NCBI GenBank assembly: GCA_030429345.1
Contig: JAUIFJ010000017.1
Coordinates: 28,828 to 92,827, forward strand
Direction of reading: 5' to 3'
DNA from: a bacterium
GTDB lineage: Bacteria > CAIWAD01
DNA length: 64,000 bases
Position 1 is the first letter of the stretch, and every line of letters begins with the position of its first letter. The notes under the pieces were generated by a model that saw nothing but the letters and a program-made list of their open reading frames with translations, was not told where the DNA came from and searched no databases. The position numbers and the translations under genes are program-made. This document shows positions 9,001 to 16,948 of the stretch, in pieces.

Positions 9001-10206
9001 TCAGGCATCCCCTTTCGGGTTTCGTCCGGGCGCCTGCGGCTTTTCCGCGGCGCGCTGCCGAATGAGACTGGCCATTTCCGGACTCAGTTCCCGGCCGCGG
9101 CGTCCGACAACGATTTCGGCCGTCGAGAGGGCCTTGTCCACGCGATAGTCGGCGAAACCCCGCGGCGGTCCGCCCCAGCTGAAGGCGGGCACTTCGCCCT
9201 GCGGAAAGCCCCCGCCCCAGATGTTGGCGAAAATGCCGACCACGGTGCCCGTGTTGAACATGGTGTTGATCGCCGTCTTCGAGTGGTCGCCCATCATCAG
9301 GCCGACGAAGCGGCGGCCGGTCTGGATCACCTGGCCCTTCAGGCTGACGCTGACATTGCCGTAGTTGTTCTTCAGGTCGCTGTTGTTGGTGTCCGCGCCC
9401 AGGTTGCACCACTCCCCCAGGTAGGCGTGTCCCAGGAAGCCGTCGTGCTGCTTGTTGCTGTAGCCCTGGATCACCGATTCGCCGATCTCGCCGGCGACCC
9501 GTGAGACAGGCCCCAGGTGGCAGCCCTCGTAGAGCCGCGTGTGCGCCTTCAGCCGGCAGTCGCGGCCGATCACGCAGGGGCCCTCGATGTAGCAGAAGGG
9601 CAGGATGCGCGCGCCCTGCTGGATCACGACCGGCCCGCCGCGGGCGTCGATCACCGTGTAGGCCCCGATCTCCACGTCGGCGGCGATGCGCAGGTTCTGC
9701 TCGCCCTGGATCACGACCGTGGCGTGCGGTTCGCTTTCCCGCCCTCCGCCGGGACAGAGCTCCCAGTCCGCCCGCAGGTGCTGCGGCAGGTCCAGCACCA
9801 GGTCCCAGAGGCGCTCGGCCAGCTGCCAGCGGCCCTCGGCCTGCCGGCCTGCGCGGGGCAGCTCGCCCCGGGCCTCTCTCGCGTTGGCGGGCTTCCAGGC
9901 CAGCAGCGCCTCGCCCTGGAAGAGCGCTTCCCCCTGTTGCAGGGACTGCAGTTCCTGGCGGTCGATCTCGAGCAGGCGGCCGTTCAGCAGGCAGGGGATC
10001 TGCTCGACGGGATTCTCGAAGCCCAGTTCCGCCGCCAGGGGCTGCAGCTCGGGACGGCTGCGCCCCAGGCGGATCGGCTCTTCCAGCCGCCAGCTCAGGC
10101 GCTCGCGCAGGGTGCCCATGCCCGTTCGCAGCTCCCAGACAGGGCGCAATTCGGTCAGGGGGTAGAAATCGGCGGCATGTCGGTCTTCAAAGAGGCAATA
10201 GCTCAT
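9001..10206 (-). CDS. GlmU-like putative sugar nucleotidyl/acetyltransferase
   Basis: The 401 residues comprise an N-terminal region (about 1-150) with the start MSYCLFEDRHAADFYPLTELRPVWELRTG-like layout of the 'alternative GlmU' family seen in Bacteroidetes and relatives, then a left-handed beta-helix of hexapeptide repeats (about 165-370; VEIGAYTVIDARGG, GARILPFCYIEGP, AHTRLYEGCHLGP). A conserved segment, KTAINTMFNTGTVVGIFAN, is typical of this subfamily. It probably makes an activated amino sugar or acetylates it for the cell envelope, but its reaction is not experimentally certain for the family. It is followed in frame, after one stop, by the oxidase. Confidence 0.8.
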   Translation of the reverse strand: MSYCLFEDRHAADFYPLTELRPVWELRTGMGTLRERLSWRLEEPIRLGRSRPELQPLAAELGFENPVEQIPCLLNGRLLEIDRQELQSLQQGEALFQGEALLAWKPANAREARGELPRAGRQAEGRWQLAERLWDLVLDLPQHLRADWELCPGGGRESEPHATVVIQGEQNLRIAADVEIGAYTVIDARGGPVVIQQGARILPFCYIEGPCVIGRDCRLKAHTRLYEGCHLGPVSRVAGEIGESVIQGYSNKQHDGFLGHAYLGEWCNLGADTNNSDLKNNYGNVSVSLKGQVIQTGRRFVGLMMGDHSKTAINTMFNTGTVVGIFANIWGGGFPQGEVPAFSWGGPPRGFADYRVDKALSTAEIVVGRRGRELSPEMASLIRQRAAEKPQAPGRNPKGDA

Positions 10207-10250
10207 GCGGTCCCCGTGATTCGGCGGCCGGAGTCTTCCGGCGGGTCGTT

Positions 10251-11138
10251 CTAGCGGTCGAGGAACTCGAGCAGGCGATCCAGCTCCTCGTCGCTGTAGT
10301 ACTCGATCTCGATCTGGCCGCCCTTGCGCTTGGGCGTGATACGCACCTGGGTGCCCAGGCTGCTGCGCATGCGGTCCTCCGCGTCAAGGATTTCGAAGGG
10401 CTTTTCCACCCGCGGCTTCTCCGCGGCCGGGCGTTCGCCCTCCTTCAGCCGGGAGGCCAGCTGCTCCAGCTGGCGCACACTTAGCTGGCGCTTCAGGCAG
10501 CGGCGCCAGAGGCTGACCTTGTCGTCGTCGCTGCTGAGGCCGAGCAGCACCTTGGCGTGGCCGACGCTGATCTCCCCGCCCTTGAGGCTGAGCTTGATCA
10601 CCGCCGGCAGCTTGAGCAGGCGCAGGATGTTGGTGATGCCGCTGCGGCTGATCGCCAGGGCCTTGCCCAGCTCTTCCTGGGTCATGCCGTGCTCGTCCAT
10701 CAGGTTGCGGTAGGCGCTTGCCAGGTCCAGGGGATTCAGGTCCTCGCGCTGGATGTTCTCGATCAGCGCCAGGCGCATCAGTTCCTGTTCATCGGGCTTG
10801 TCGCGCAGGATGGCCGGGATGGTGGTCTGGCCGGCCTGGATCGAGGCGCGGTAGCGGCGTTCGCCGGCGATCAGCACATAGCCGCCGCCATCCTCGAAAA
10901 CGATCACCGGCTGCAGGACCCCGTTCTCGCGGATCGAGTCGGCCAGTTCCTGCAGGGCTTCGGGATCCATTTCCCGCCGCGGCTGGTCCGGGTTGGGGCG
11001 GACATCCGCCAGGGGCAGCCGTCGCGGAGTGCCCGCGCCCGTCGCCTGCGCCCCCTCGGGCGAAGAGGCGGAACGCGGAGTGCGGTTGTCGCGGATCAGG
11101 GCCCCCAGACCCTTGCCGAGGGGCTTGGACTTAGTCAT
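10251..11138 (-). CDS. parB: ParB/Spo0J chromosome partition protein
   Basis: The 295 residues run: an N-terminal MTKSKPLGKGLGALI motif that stimulates the ParA ATPase, a ParB/sulfiredoxin nuclease-like CTPase domain (about 45-135; NPDQPRREMDPEAL, GERRYRAS, ENIQREDLNPLD), a helix-turn-helix (MTQEELGKALAISRSGITN) for parS binding, and a C-terminal dimerisation segment (KRKGGQIEIEYYSDEELDRL). The ATG at 11138 lies inside the end of parA, giving the 8-base overlap ATGACTAA. I see no intact parS palindrome in the window. It acts with ParA in origin segregation. Confidence 0.95.
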   Translation of the reverse strand: MTKSKPLGKGLGALIRDNRTPRSASSPEGAQATGAGTPRRLPLADVRPNPDQPRREMDPEALQELADSIRENGVLQPVIVFEDGGGYVLIAGERRYRASIQAGQTTIPAILRDKPDEQELMRLALIENIQREDLNPLDLASAYRNLMDEHGMTQEELGKALAISRSGITNILRLLKLPAVIKLSLKGGEISVGHAKVLLGLSSDDDKVSLWRRCLKRQLSVRQLEQLASRLKEGERPAAEKPRVEKPFEILDAEDRMRSSLGTQVRITPKRKGGQIEIEYYSDEELDRLLEFLDR

Positions 11139-11889
11139 GCAGGAATTCCTCCGCCAGGGCGATGTAGTTCTGCGCGCCGGTGCATCCCGCGTCGTAGAGC
11201 AGGACCGGTTTGCCGTGGCTGGGGGCTTCCCCCAGCTTGACATTGCGCTGGATGATGGTCTGGTAGACGCGTTTGCCGAAGTAGGTCTCGATCTCCTCGC
11301 GCACGTTCTTGCTCAGGCGAAGGCGGTTGTCGTACATGGTCAGCAGGATGCCGCGCAGCTTGAGCAGCGGATTCAGGTTCTGCTGCACCAGTTCGATGGT
11401 ATTCAGCAGCTGGCTCAGGCCTTCCAGGGCGAAGAACTCGGTCTGCATGGGCACCAGCACTCCGTCGGCGGCGCTGAGCCCGTTGAGGGTCAGCAGGCCC
11501 AGGCTGGGCGGGCAGTCGATCAGGATGTGGTCCCAGTCCTTGCGCAGCGGGTCCAGCACCTGGCGCAGGCGGAACTCGCGCTCGGGCAGGTTGACCAGTT
11601 CCACCTGGGCGCCGACCAGGTTCATATGGCTGGGGAGCAACGACAGGCACTCGATCTCCGTGGGAAGGATCATTCCGCGGGCTTTTTCGGGCTCGAGCAG
11701 GGCCTCGTAGAGGCTCGCTTCGACGGCCTGGTGGTCCACGCCCAGGGCCGAGGTGGCGTTGGCCTGCGGATCCAGGTCGACCAGAAGGACCTTCTTCTCG
11801 TCGATGGCGATGCTGGCCGCCAGGTTGACCGCCGTGGTGGTTTTGCCCACGCCACCTTTCTGGTTGGCGAGGGCCGTGATCTGTGCCAT
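11131..11889 (-). CDS. parA: ParA/Soj chromosome partition ATPase
   Basis: The 252-residue deviant Walker-type ATPase has a P-loop NQKGGVGKTTTAVN, Walker A' LLVDLDPQANATSALG, and switch/Walker B LIDCPPSLGLLTLN. The chosen ATG at 11889 has CAGGAG 5 bases upstream; the frame is open further upstream but that extension lacks family similarity. ParA and ParB form a two-gene unit. The leader (11890-12057) holds a small perfect hairpin at 11911-11926 (stem GGTCCG) and GGGAC/GTCCC arms at 11951-11976. These could be operators or structure in the 5' leader. Confidence 0.95.
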   Translation of the reverse strand: MAQITALANQKGGVGKTTTAVNLAASIAIDEKKVLLVDLDPQANATSALGVDHQAVEASLYEALLEPEKARGMILPTEIECLSLLPSHMNLVGAQVELVNLPEREFRLRQVLDPLRKDWDHILIDCPPSLGLLTLNGLSAADGVLVPMQTEFFALEGLSQLLNTIELVQQNLNPLLKLRGILLTMYDNRLRLSKNVREEIETYFGKRVYQTIIQRNVKLGEAPSHGKPVLLYDAGCTGAQNYIALAEEFLHD

Positions 11890-12006
11890 GAGACTCCTGC
11901 TGCTTGCGCCGGTCCGGTCGCGGACCGAGAGGAGGAAAAGTAAAGCTTTTGGGACTCTCTTTGGTATGATGGTCCCAACCAGAAACAGCGATTCCACTCA
12001 AAGAGG

Positions 12007-12036
12007 TCGATATCGAATGCGATAGCGATGTCGACC
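12007..12036. repeat. period-6 CGA tract upstream of a VOC gene
   Basis: The trinucleotide CGA recurs at 12008, 12014, 12020, 12026 and 12032, exactly every six bases, with the other three positions varying. It lies between the divergent parA and VOC genes. Similar tracts occur at 12849-12887, 20196-20216 and, more weakly, 43612-43626. Confidence 0.7.
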
Positions 12037-12057
12037 TGTACGACCCGGGGACAGAGA

Positions 12058-12432
12058 ATGGCGACATTGAGCCTGAACATCATCAAGCTGCCGGTCAAGG
12101 ACCTGAAACGGGCGGTGGCCTTCTACCGCGACAAGCTGGGCTTCCAGGAGCTCTTCGTCGTCGAGGAATACGGATGGGGTCAGTTGCAGCGCGACCAGGT
12201 GCCGCTGGCGCTCTACCTGCCGGGCAAGGGAGGCGGAGACCGTCCCGTGGGCGGCAGCGCGGATTTTCATTTCTCGGTGGACGACATTGTCGAGCTGGCG
12301 AAGGAATGGATGGAAAAGGGGGCGGACCTGGGCCAGGGCCTGGTCAGCGGGGACGACACGACGGTCTTCCTGGAATTCCCCGACAGCGAGGGGAACGTGC
12401 TCAAGGTGATCCAGCAGCCGAAAGAGGGATGA
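12058..12432 (+). CDS. VOC superfamily (glyoxalase/bleomycin resistance-like) protein
   Basis: The 124-residue single-domain protein has the paired beta-alpha-beta-beta-beta modules of the VOC fold: NIIKLPVKDLKRAVAFYRDKLGF, a central sheet, then ADFHFSVDDIVELAKEWMEKG and VFLEFPDSEGNVLKVI. The FxDPdGN-type end motif is present as FPDSEGNVLK. Substrate and metal cannot be assigned. The ATG at 12058 was chosen over an in-frame ATG at 12028, which would prepend residues encoded by the CGA repeat tract. It is followed 19 bases later by a second VOC gene. Confidence 0.8.
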   Translation: MATLSLNIIKLPVKDLKRAVAFYRDKLGFQELFVVEEYGWGQLQRDQVPLALYLPGKGGGDRPVGGSADFHFSVDDIVELAKEWMEKGADLGQGLVSGDDTTVFLEFPDSEGNVLKVIQQPKEG

Positions 12433-12451
12433 CCCGGCGGGGAAGAAGAGC

Positions 12452-12820
12452 ATGAAACACATCGTCAACAGCGTGCAGGTCGTGGCGATCTACGTCAGCG
12501 ACCTGGAACGAGCCCTGGCCTTCTACCGGGATACACTCGGCCTGCAGGAGGGGGGCGAAATGGCGCCCGGCAGGCTGCTGCAGGCCGGCGAGACGACCGT
12601 CTACATCGAGGGCGGGCGCGTACCTGCCGAGCCGGCGGGCCTCAAGCACCCGGCGTGTTCGGTCTGCTTCGGCGCCGAAAGCCTGCGCGCCGCCTGGGAG
12701 CATCTGCAGGCGAAGCAGGTTCCCGTGATCGAAGCCTTCCAGCAGATGGGCCAGGACTTCGCCTTCTTCCGCGTGGCCGACCCCGACGGCAACGTGGTCG
12801 AGTTCGCGGGAAAACCCTAG
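12452..12820 (+). CDS. VOC superfamily protein
   Basis: The 122-residue second VOC protein shares the layout of its neighbour: VVAIYVSDLERALAFYRDTLGL at the N-terminus and FAFFRVADPDGNVVEFAG at the end, with a conserved DPDGN turn and terminal acidic metal ligand. GGGGAAGAAGAGC precedes the ATG. The pair is probably co-transcribed. It could form a heterodimer with the first, or the two may have separate substrates; nothing in the context names one. Confidence 0.8.
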   Translation: MKHIVNSVQVVAIYVSDLERALAFYRDTLGLQEGGEMAPGRLLQAGETTVYIEGGRVPAEPAGLKHPACSVCFGAESLRAAWEHLQAKQVPVIEAFQQMGQDFAFFRVADPDGNVVEFAGKP

Positions 12821-12848
12821 ACAACAAGCAACGTACACGGGTTTCGCT

Positions 12849-12887
12849 CGAAGTCGATCGCGACTTCCGGGCTGAAATCGATTTCGA
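12849..12887. repeat. period-6 CGA tract upstream of the SlyD-like gene
   Basis: CGA at 12849, 12855, 12861, 12879 and 12885 share one six-base phase; the two intermediate slots (12867, 12873) hold CCG and TGA, as if degraded. The tract fills most of the 82-base gap between the VOC and SlyD-like genes. Confidence 0.65.
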
Positions 12888-12902
12888 CCGAAAGGATGAG
12901 GC

Positions 12903-13388
12903 ATGAAGAAGGCATTGAGCGGTGATACGGTCCAGGTACACTACACGGGCAAACTCGAAGACGGCACGGTCTTCGACAGCAGCCGCCAGCGCGAACCGCT
13001 CAGTTTCGAGCTCGGCGCCTCGCAGGTGATTCCCGGCTTCGAGAAGGCCGTGATCGGTCTCGAGGTGGGCGAGAGCCGCAGCGTGCACATTCCCATGGAG
13101 GAAGGCTACGGCCCCTACCACCAGGAACTGCTCAGCCGCGTGGAGCGCAAGGACTTCCCGGAAGAGATCACGCCCGAAGTGGGCCTGCCCCTGGAAGCCC
13201 ACGGCCAGGACGGCCAGACCATGCGCGTGGTGATCACCGAAGTCGACGAGGAAAGCATCCTGCTCGACGCCAACCATCCCCTGGCCGGCAAGGCGCTCAA
13301 CTTCGAGGTCGAGCTGGTGGCCTTCGGCGCAGGTCCCGAGCCCGAAGGCTGCTGCGGCGGTGACGGGGGCGGCTGCGGCTGCAACTAG
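12903..13388 (+). CDS. slyD: SlyD-like FKBP-type peptidyl-prolyl isomerase with metal-binding tail
   Basis: The 161 residues comprise an FKBP domain interrupted by an insert-in-flap chaperone domain (HYTGKLEDGTVFDSSRQREP, then VIPGFEKAVIGLEVGESRSV, insert about 75-125, return near HPLAGKALNFEVELV). The tail GCCGGDGGGCGCN has five cysteines. SlyD proteins use Cys/His-rich tails to bind nickel or zinc, and assist hydrogenase and other metalloenzyme maturation. Here the tail is Cys-only. The gene lies 9 bases before a molybdopterin oxidoreductase gene, so a role in its folding is possible (inference). A GAGGC ribosome site precedes the ATG. Confidence 0.9.
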   Translation: MKKALSGDTVQVHYTGKLEDGTVFDSSRQREPLSFELGASQVIPGFEKAVIGLEVGESRSVHIPMEEGYGPYHQELLSRVERKDFPEEITPEVGLPLEAHGQDGQTMRVVITEVDEESILLDANHPLAGKALNFEVELVAFGAGPEPEGCCGGDGGGCGCN

Positions 13389-13397
13389 GAGCCGCGC

Positions 13398-15569
13398 ATG
13401 TGGTACGGCTTTCGCAGGCGGATCGGTCCGCACAAGGAGATCCTGCGCACGCTGTGGGACAACCGGGACAGCCTGCCCCGCGCCTGGAAGATCCTGAACG
13501 AGGGCGTCTGCGACGGCTGCGCCCTGGGCACGAAGGGCCTGCGCGACTGGACCATCGACGGCATCCATCTCTGCTGGATCCGCCTCAACCTGCTGCGGCT
13601 GAACACCATGCCGGCCATGGATCCGGCCGTGATGCAGGACGCGGACGCCCTGCGAGGCATGGACGAGCGCCAGCTGCGCGGCCTGGGGCGCCTCGACCGT
13701 CCCTGGCTGCGCGAAGCCGGCGACAAGGGCTTCCGCGAGCTCTCCTGGGAAGAGGCGGAATCCCTGGCCGCCAGGGCCTTGTCCGAGAGCGACCCCCTGC
13801 GCAGCGCCTGGTATCTTGTATCACGCGGGACCCTCAACGAGAGCTATTACGCCTTCCAGAAGGCCGCTCGGCGCTACGGCAGTCCGCACATCGACAACAG
13901 CGCGCGCATCTGCCACGCGCCGAGCACGGTCGGGCTCAAGCAGTCCACCGGCTTCGGCGCGACGACCTGCTCCTACCGCGACCTCTTCCAGTGCAAGCTG
14001 CTGGTGCTCTTCGGCTCCGACCTGGCCAACAACCAGCCGGTGATGATGAAGTACCTCCACCTGGCGCGCAAAAAGGGCCTGCGCATCGTCAGCGTCAATC
14101 CCTACCGCGAGCCCGGTCTGGAGCGCTACTGGGTTCCCAGCAACGCGGACTCGGCCCTGCTGGGCACGAAGGTCGCCGACGCCCATTTCCGCGTGCGGGT
14201 CGGCGGGGACATCGCCTTCATCCATGGCACGCTGAAGGCCCTGCTGGAGGCGGACACGATCGATCGCGCCTTCATCGAGGCGCGCACGGAAGGCTGGCCG
14301 GAACTGGAAGCCGCGCTGCGTGATACAGCCTGGCCGGAGCTGGAGGCAAGCTCCGGCGTTTCGCGCGCGGAGATGGAGCGCATGGCGGAGCTCTACGCGC
14401 AGGCCGAAAGCGCGATCCTCTGCTGGAGCATGGGCGTTACCATGCACCGCCGCGGCGTGGACACGGTGCAGGCGATTGCCAACCTGGCCCTGGCGCGCGC
14501 CAACGTGGGGCGCCCCGGCAGCGGCCTGATGCCGATTCGCGGACACAGCGGCGTGCAGGGCGGAGCCGAGATGGGCTGTGCTCCCAACCTGCTTCCCGGC
14601 GGCCTGCCGCTCGAAGAGGAAGCCCTGAGGCGCCTCGAGAAGCATTGGGGCTTCCGTCCGCCCGCAGGGGGCGAGTACATTTCGCAGAGCCTGGCCCGCG
14701 CAGCCGAAGGCGATCTGGACCTGCTGTGGTGCGTCGGCAGCAATCTCTTCGCCGTCTTTCCGGACAGCGACAGCGTCAAGCGCGCGCTGGGCCGCATCCC
14801 CTACCGCATCCACCAGGATATCGTGCTCAATCCGCAGGTGCTGGTCGACGCCGGCAGGCAGCTGCTGTTGCTGCCCGCCACCACCCGCTACGAAGTGCAG
14901 GGCGGCGGCTGTGAGACAACCACAGAGCGCCGCGTGATCTACAGCCCGGAGATCCCCGGCAGCCGCATCGAGGGCGCCCGCGAGGAGTGGCGCGTGCTGC
15001 AGGCCGTGCTGCGGCGCCTGGATCCGGAAGCGGGCCAGGCCCTGCCCTGGCGTGACACAGCGGAGATCCGCCGCGAGATCGAGGCACTCGTTCCGTCCTA
15101 CAAGGGCATTGCCGGGCTGGAACGCGGCGGCCAGCACTTCCAGATCGGCGGCAGCCGGCTCGGCGGCGATGGGCGCTTCGATCGTCCCGGCGGCAAGGCG
15201 CTCTTCCTGCCCCTGGCCGTCGATCCCCCCGAGGAGGAGGACGGCCTCTTCGCGCTCAACACGCGGCGCGGCAAGCAGTTCAACAGCATGGTCTTCGGCG
15301 AAAAGGACATGCTCAACGACGAGGCCCGCGACGCGGTCGTGATGCATGCCAAGGACCTGGAGCGTCTGGGGCTTGCCGCCGACGCGGCGGTGAAGCTTTC
15401 CAGCGCCAGCGGGGAATTCCGCGGGCGCGCCCGGCCCGGCCCCGTGAGACCGGGCACCGTCCTGCTCTGCTGGCCGGAGGCCAACACCCTGATTGCCGCC
15501 GGCGATTGTGATCCACGCTGCGGCATTCCCGCCTACCGGGACGCGCGGGTGCGCGTGGAAGCCCTGTGA
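13398..15569 (+). CDS. molybdopterin oxidoreductase, FdhA/YdeP-like
   Basis: The 723-residue protein resembles the formate-dehydrogenase-alpha homologues of the YdeP type. The N-terminus carries a short CDGC pair (GVCDGCALGTKGLRDW) instead of a full [4Fe-4S] CxxCxxxC motif. Molybdopterin-binding segments follow: NSARICHAPSTVGLKQS, VLFGSDLANNQPV, MGVTMHRRGVDTVQAI, MPIRGHSGVQGGAEMG. A C-terminal dinucleotide-binding domain (FALNTRRGKQFNSM onward) closes it. The Mo-ligand region reads CHAPS, as in this subfamily; whether that Cys is the metal ligand is not certain. No electron-transfer subunit is adjacent. fdhD overlaps its end by GTGA, which supports a true formate-dehydrogenase-like enzyme needing sulfuration. 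AGGAG precedes the ATG. Confidence 0.85.
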   Translation: MWYGFRRRIGPHKEILRTLWDNRDSLPRAWKILNEGVCDGCALGTKGLRDWTIDGIHLCWIRLNLLRLNTMPAMDPAVMQDADALRGMDERQLRGLGRLDRPWLREAGDKGFRELSWEEAESLAARALSESDPLRSAWYLVSRGTLNESYYAFQKAARRYGSPHIDNSARICHAPSTVGLKQSTGFGATTCSYRDLFQCKLLVLFGSDLANNQPVMMKYLHLARKKGLRIVSVNPYREPGLERYWVPSNADSALLGTKVADAHFRVRVGGDIAFIHGTLKALLEADTIDRAFIEARTEGWPELEAALRDTAWPELEASSGVSRAEMERMAELYAQAESAILCWSMGVTMHRRGVDTVQAIANLALARANVGRPGSGLMPIRGHSGVQGGAEMGCAPNLLPGGLPLEEEALRRLEKHWGFRPPAGGEYISQSLARAAEGDLDLLWCVGSNLFAVFPDSDSVKRALGRIPYRIHQDIVLNPQVLVDAGRQLLLLPATTRYEVQGGGCETTTERRVIYSPEIPGSRIEGAREEWRVLQAVLRRLDPEAGQALPWRDTAEIRREIEALVPSYKGIAGLERGGQHFQIGGSRLGGDGRFDRPGGKALFLPLAVDPPEEEDGLFALNTRRGKQFNSMVFGEKDMLNDEARDAVVMHAKDLERLGLAADAAVKLSSASGEFRGRARPGPVRPGTVLLCWPEANTLIAAGDCDPRCGIPAYRDARVRVEAL

Positions 15570-16444
15570 GTCCCCTGCCCCCTTTCGATCCCCCGAAAAA
15601 CGGCCAGGCCCGGCGCCAGGTCTGGGCCCGCGAAGCGGGAGAGGCTCCAGCCCTTCTGCGGGAAGGAAGCGACGCGGTCGCCCGGGAGGAAGCGCTCGAG
15701 ATTCGGCTGCTCTCGCGCGACACGAGGGGCGAACCGCGCAGCCTCAGCCTGGGCATCGTGATGCGCAGCCCGGGCCAGGACCGCGAACTGGCTGTCGGCC
15801 TGGCGCTCAGCGAAGGGCTGATCCGCGGGCGCGAGCACCTGGCGGGCCTGGAGGCCTGCGCCGCCGGAGCCGAGGGCGAGGCTCCCCGGCTGCATCTGCA
15901 CCTGGCGGAAGGGGCGCCCGGGACGGAGCTGGATCCGGAAAGCCTGATGCGCCGCCAGGCGATCCAGGCGGCCTGCGGCCTCTGCGGGCGCGCTGAACTT
16001 CCGCTGCCGGTCTCCGCCGGGAATCGGCAGCCGGTGGCAGTGGACGGCGAGCTGCTGCGGCGGATCCAGGCCTGGAATCCACCGGAAGGTGGCCAGGCGC
16101 ATGCCGCCTGCGGCGGCCTGCACAGCGCGCGCCTGCACGACGAAAAAGGCAGACTGCTTTGCCTGCGGGAGGATGTCGGGAGGCACAACGCGGTGGACAA
16201 GGCCCTGGGAGCCCGTCTGCTGGAGGGAGAGAACTTGCCCGGGGCCCGCGTACTCTGGGTCAGCGGCCGGGCAAGCTATGAACTGGTCTGGAAGGCGGCA
16301 GCGGCCGGCATTCCCTGCCTGGCGGCCGTGGGCGCCCCGAGTACGGCGGCGGTGGAGCTGGCAGGGGCCTGCGGGCTGCTGCTGGTGGGCTTCCTGCGGG
16401 AGGGCGGCTTCAACGTCTACCGCCCCGCCGGGGGAAAAGACTAG
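15566..16444 (+). CDS. fdhD: FdhD sulfurtransferase for formate dehydrogenase
   Basis: The 292 residues contain the FdhD hallmarks: AACGLCGRAE, whose Cys pair relays sulfur from a desulfurase to the molybdenum cofactor, and LREDVGRHNAVDKALG. FdhD activates formate dehydrogenase and its homologues, here presumably the preceding gene, to which it is translationally coupled (GTG start inside the GTGA overlap). Its stop TAG overlaps the stop of the convergent gene at 16441 within the palindrome CTAG. Confidence 0.93.
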   Translation: MSPLPPFDPPKNGQARRQVWAREAGEAPALLREGSDAVAREEALEIRLLSRDTRGEPRSLSLGIVMRSPGQDRELAVGLALSEGLIRGREHLAGLEACAAGAEGEAPRLHLHLAEGAPGTELDPESLMRRQAIQAACGLCGRAELPLPVSAGNRQPVAVDGELLRRIQAWNPPEGGQAHAACGGLHSARLHDEKGRLLCLREDVGRHNAVDKALGARLLEGENLPGARVLWVSGRASYELVWKAAAAGIPCLAAVGAPSTAAVELAGACGLLLVGFLREGGFNVYRPAGGKD

Positions 16445-16704
16445 GGACGGCTCTTCTCCGTCTCCGCGAAGCGGCGATACAGTTCCCGAACCGGCAGGCT
16501 CTCTTTCAGATCCGGCCAATGAATGGTCGCGCCGTGTTCCGTAATGCGCCAGTTCTCCAGCTCCTCGCGCCGGGCTTCCTGCAGCCGGCTCAGCCGGTGC
16601 ACGGGCACATCGAAACTCTTGCTGTCACTCAACTGGATGCGAATCTTGTTGCCGCGGACACGCAGATCCGTCGCGCAGTGTTCGCCGGGTTCGTGAAGGG
16701 GCAT
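16441..16704 (-). CDS. DUF2442-like small protein
   Basis: The 87-residue product matches the pattern of DUF2442 proteins: a strand pair (KIRIQLSDSKSFDVPVHRLSRL), the helix EARREELENWRI and the motif GATIHWPDL, where family members have GxGIHWPxLDEDI. The family's function is unknown; it is often found near toxin-antitoxin-like genes. Upstream in-frame ATGs at about 16746 and beyond would add residues without family similarity; the ATG at 16704 has GAGAAAGG 7 bases upstream. It converges with fdhD. The 244-base gap to the divergent DUF6624 gene has AT-rich GTTAAAT on the minus strand that could be a -10, but no good -35. Confidence 0.65.
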   Translation of the reverse strand: MPLHEPGEHCATDLRVRGNKIRIQLSDSKSFDVPVHRLSRLQEARREELENWRITEHGATIHWPDLKESLPVRELYRRFAETEKSRP

Positions 16705-16948
16705 ACAATGGCCTTTCTCGAGAGCGATGGTGGGGGTTGTTGTCATTGCTATCGGAAGGAAACGCTTCGAATTTAACACACTTCGCCCCTCCACTCCAGC
16801 CCGAAAGCGACCTGCCCCAGCTTTGCCCCGCAAAGGTCCGCAACAATTTCCTGGCCTTCGCGTTGTACTGCAGGAAGAGAAGTCTTGCCGGAAACTGAAC
16901 ACTGACGACCGCTACCCGGCCGTCGCGGTTCCACGTAATACGGGACAA

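Noticed and set aside
8995-9006. GlmU-like and GlcD-like genes in the same frame separated by one TGA, suggesting a fusion or recoded stop
   Set aside because: The two families are not known as a fusion, each is complete, and TTG two codons after the stop provides a start. No selenocysteine-like structure is evident.
10251-11889. parAB as a marker of a nearby replication origin
   Set aside because: No dnaA, rnpA, rsmG/mnmG neighbours, DnaA-box cluster or AT-rich unwinding region was seen around 9000-13000.
11951-11976. GGGAC/GTCCC arms upstream of parA as a terminator
   Set aside because: The five-base arms are separated by 16 bases and no T-run follows; too weak to call.
16927-16940. GTTCCACGT as a parS site near the DUF6624 gene
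   Set aside because: Only the left half matches parS; the right arm (AATAC) does not. No intact parS palindrome was found near parAB or elsewhere.
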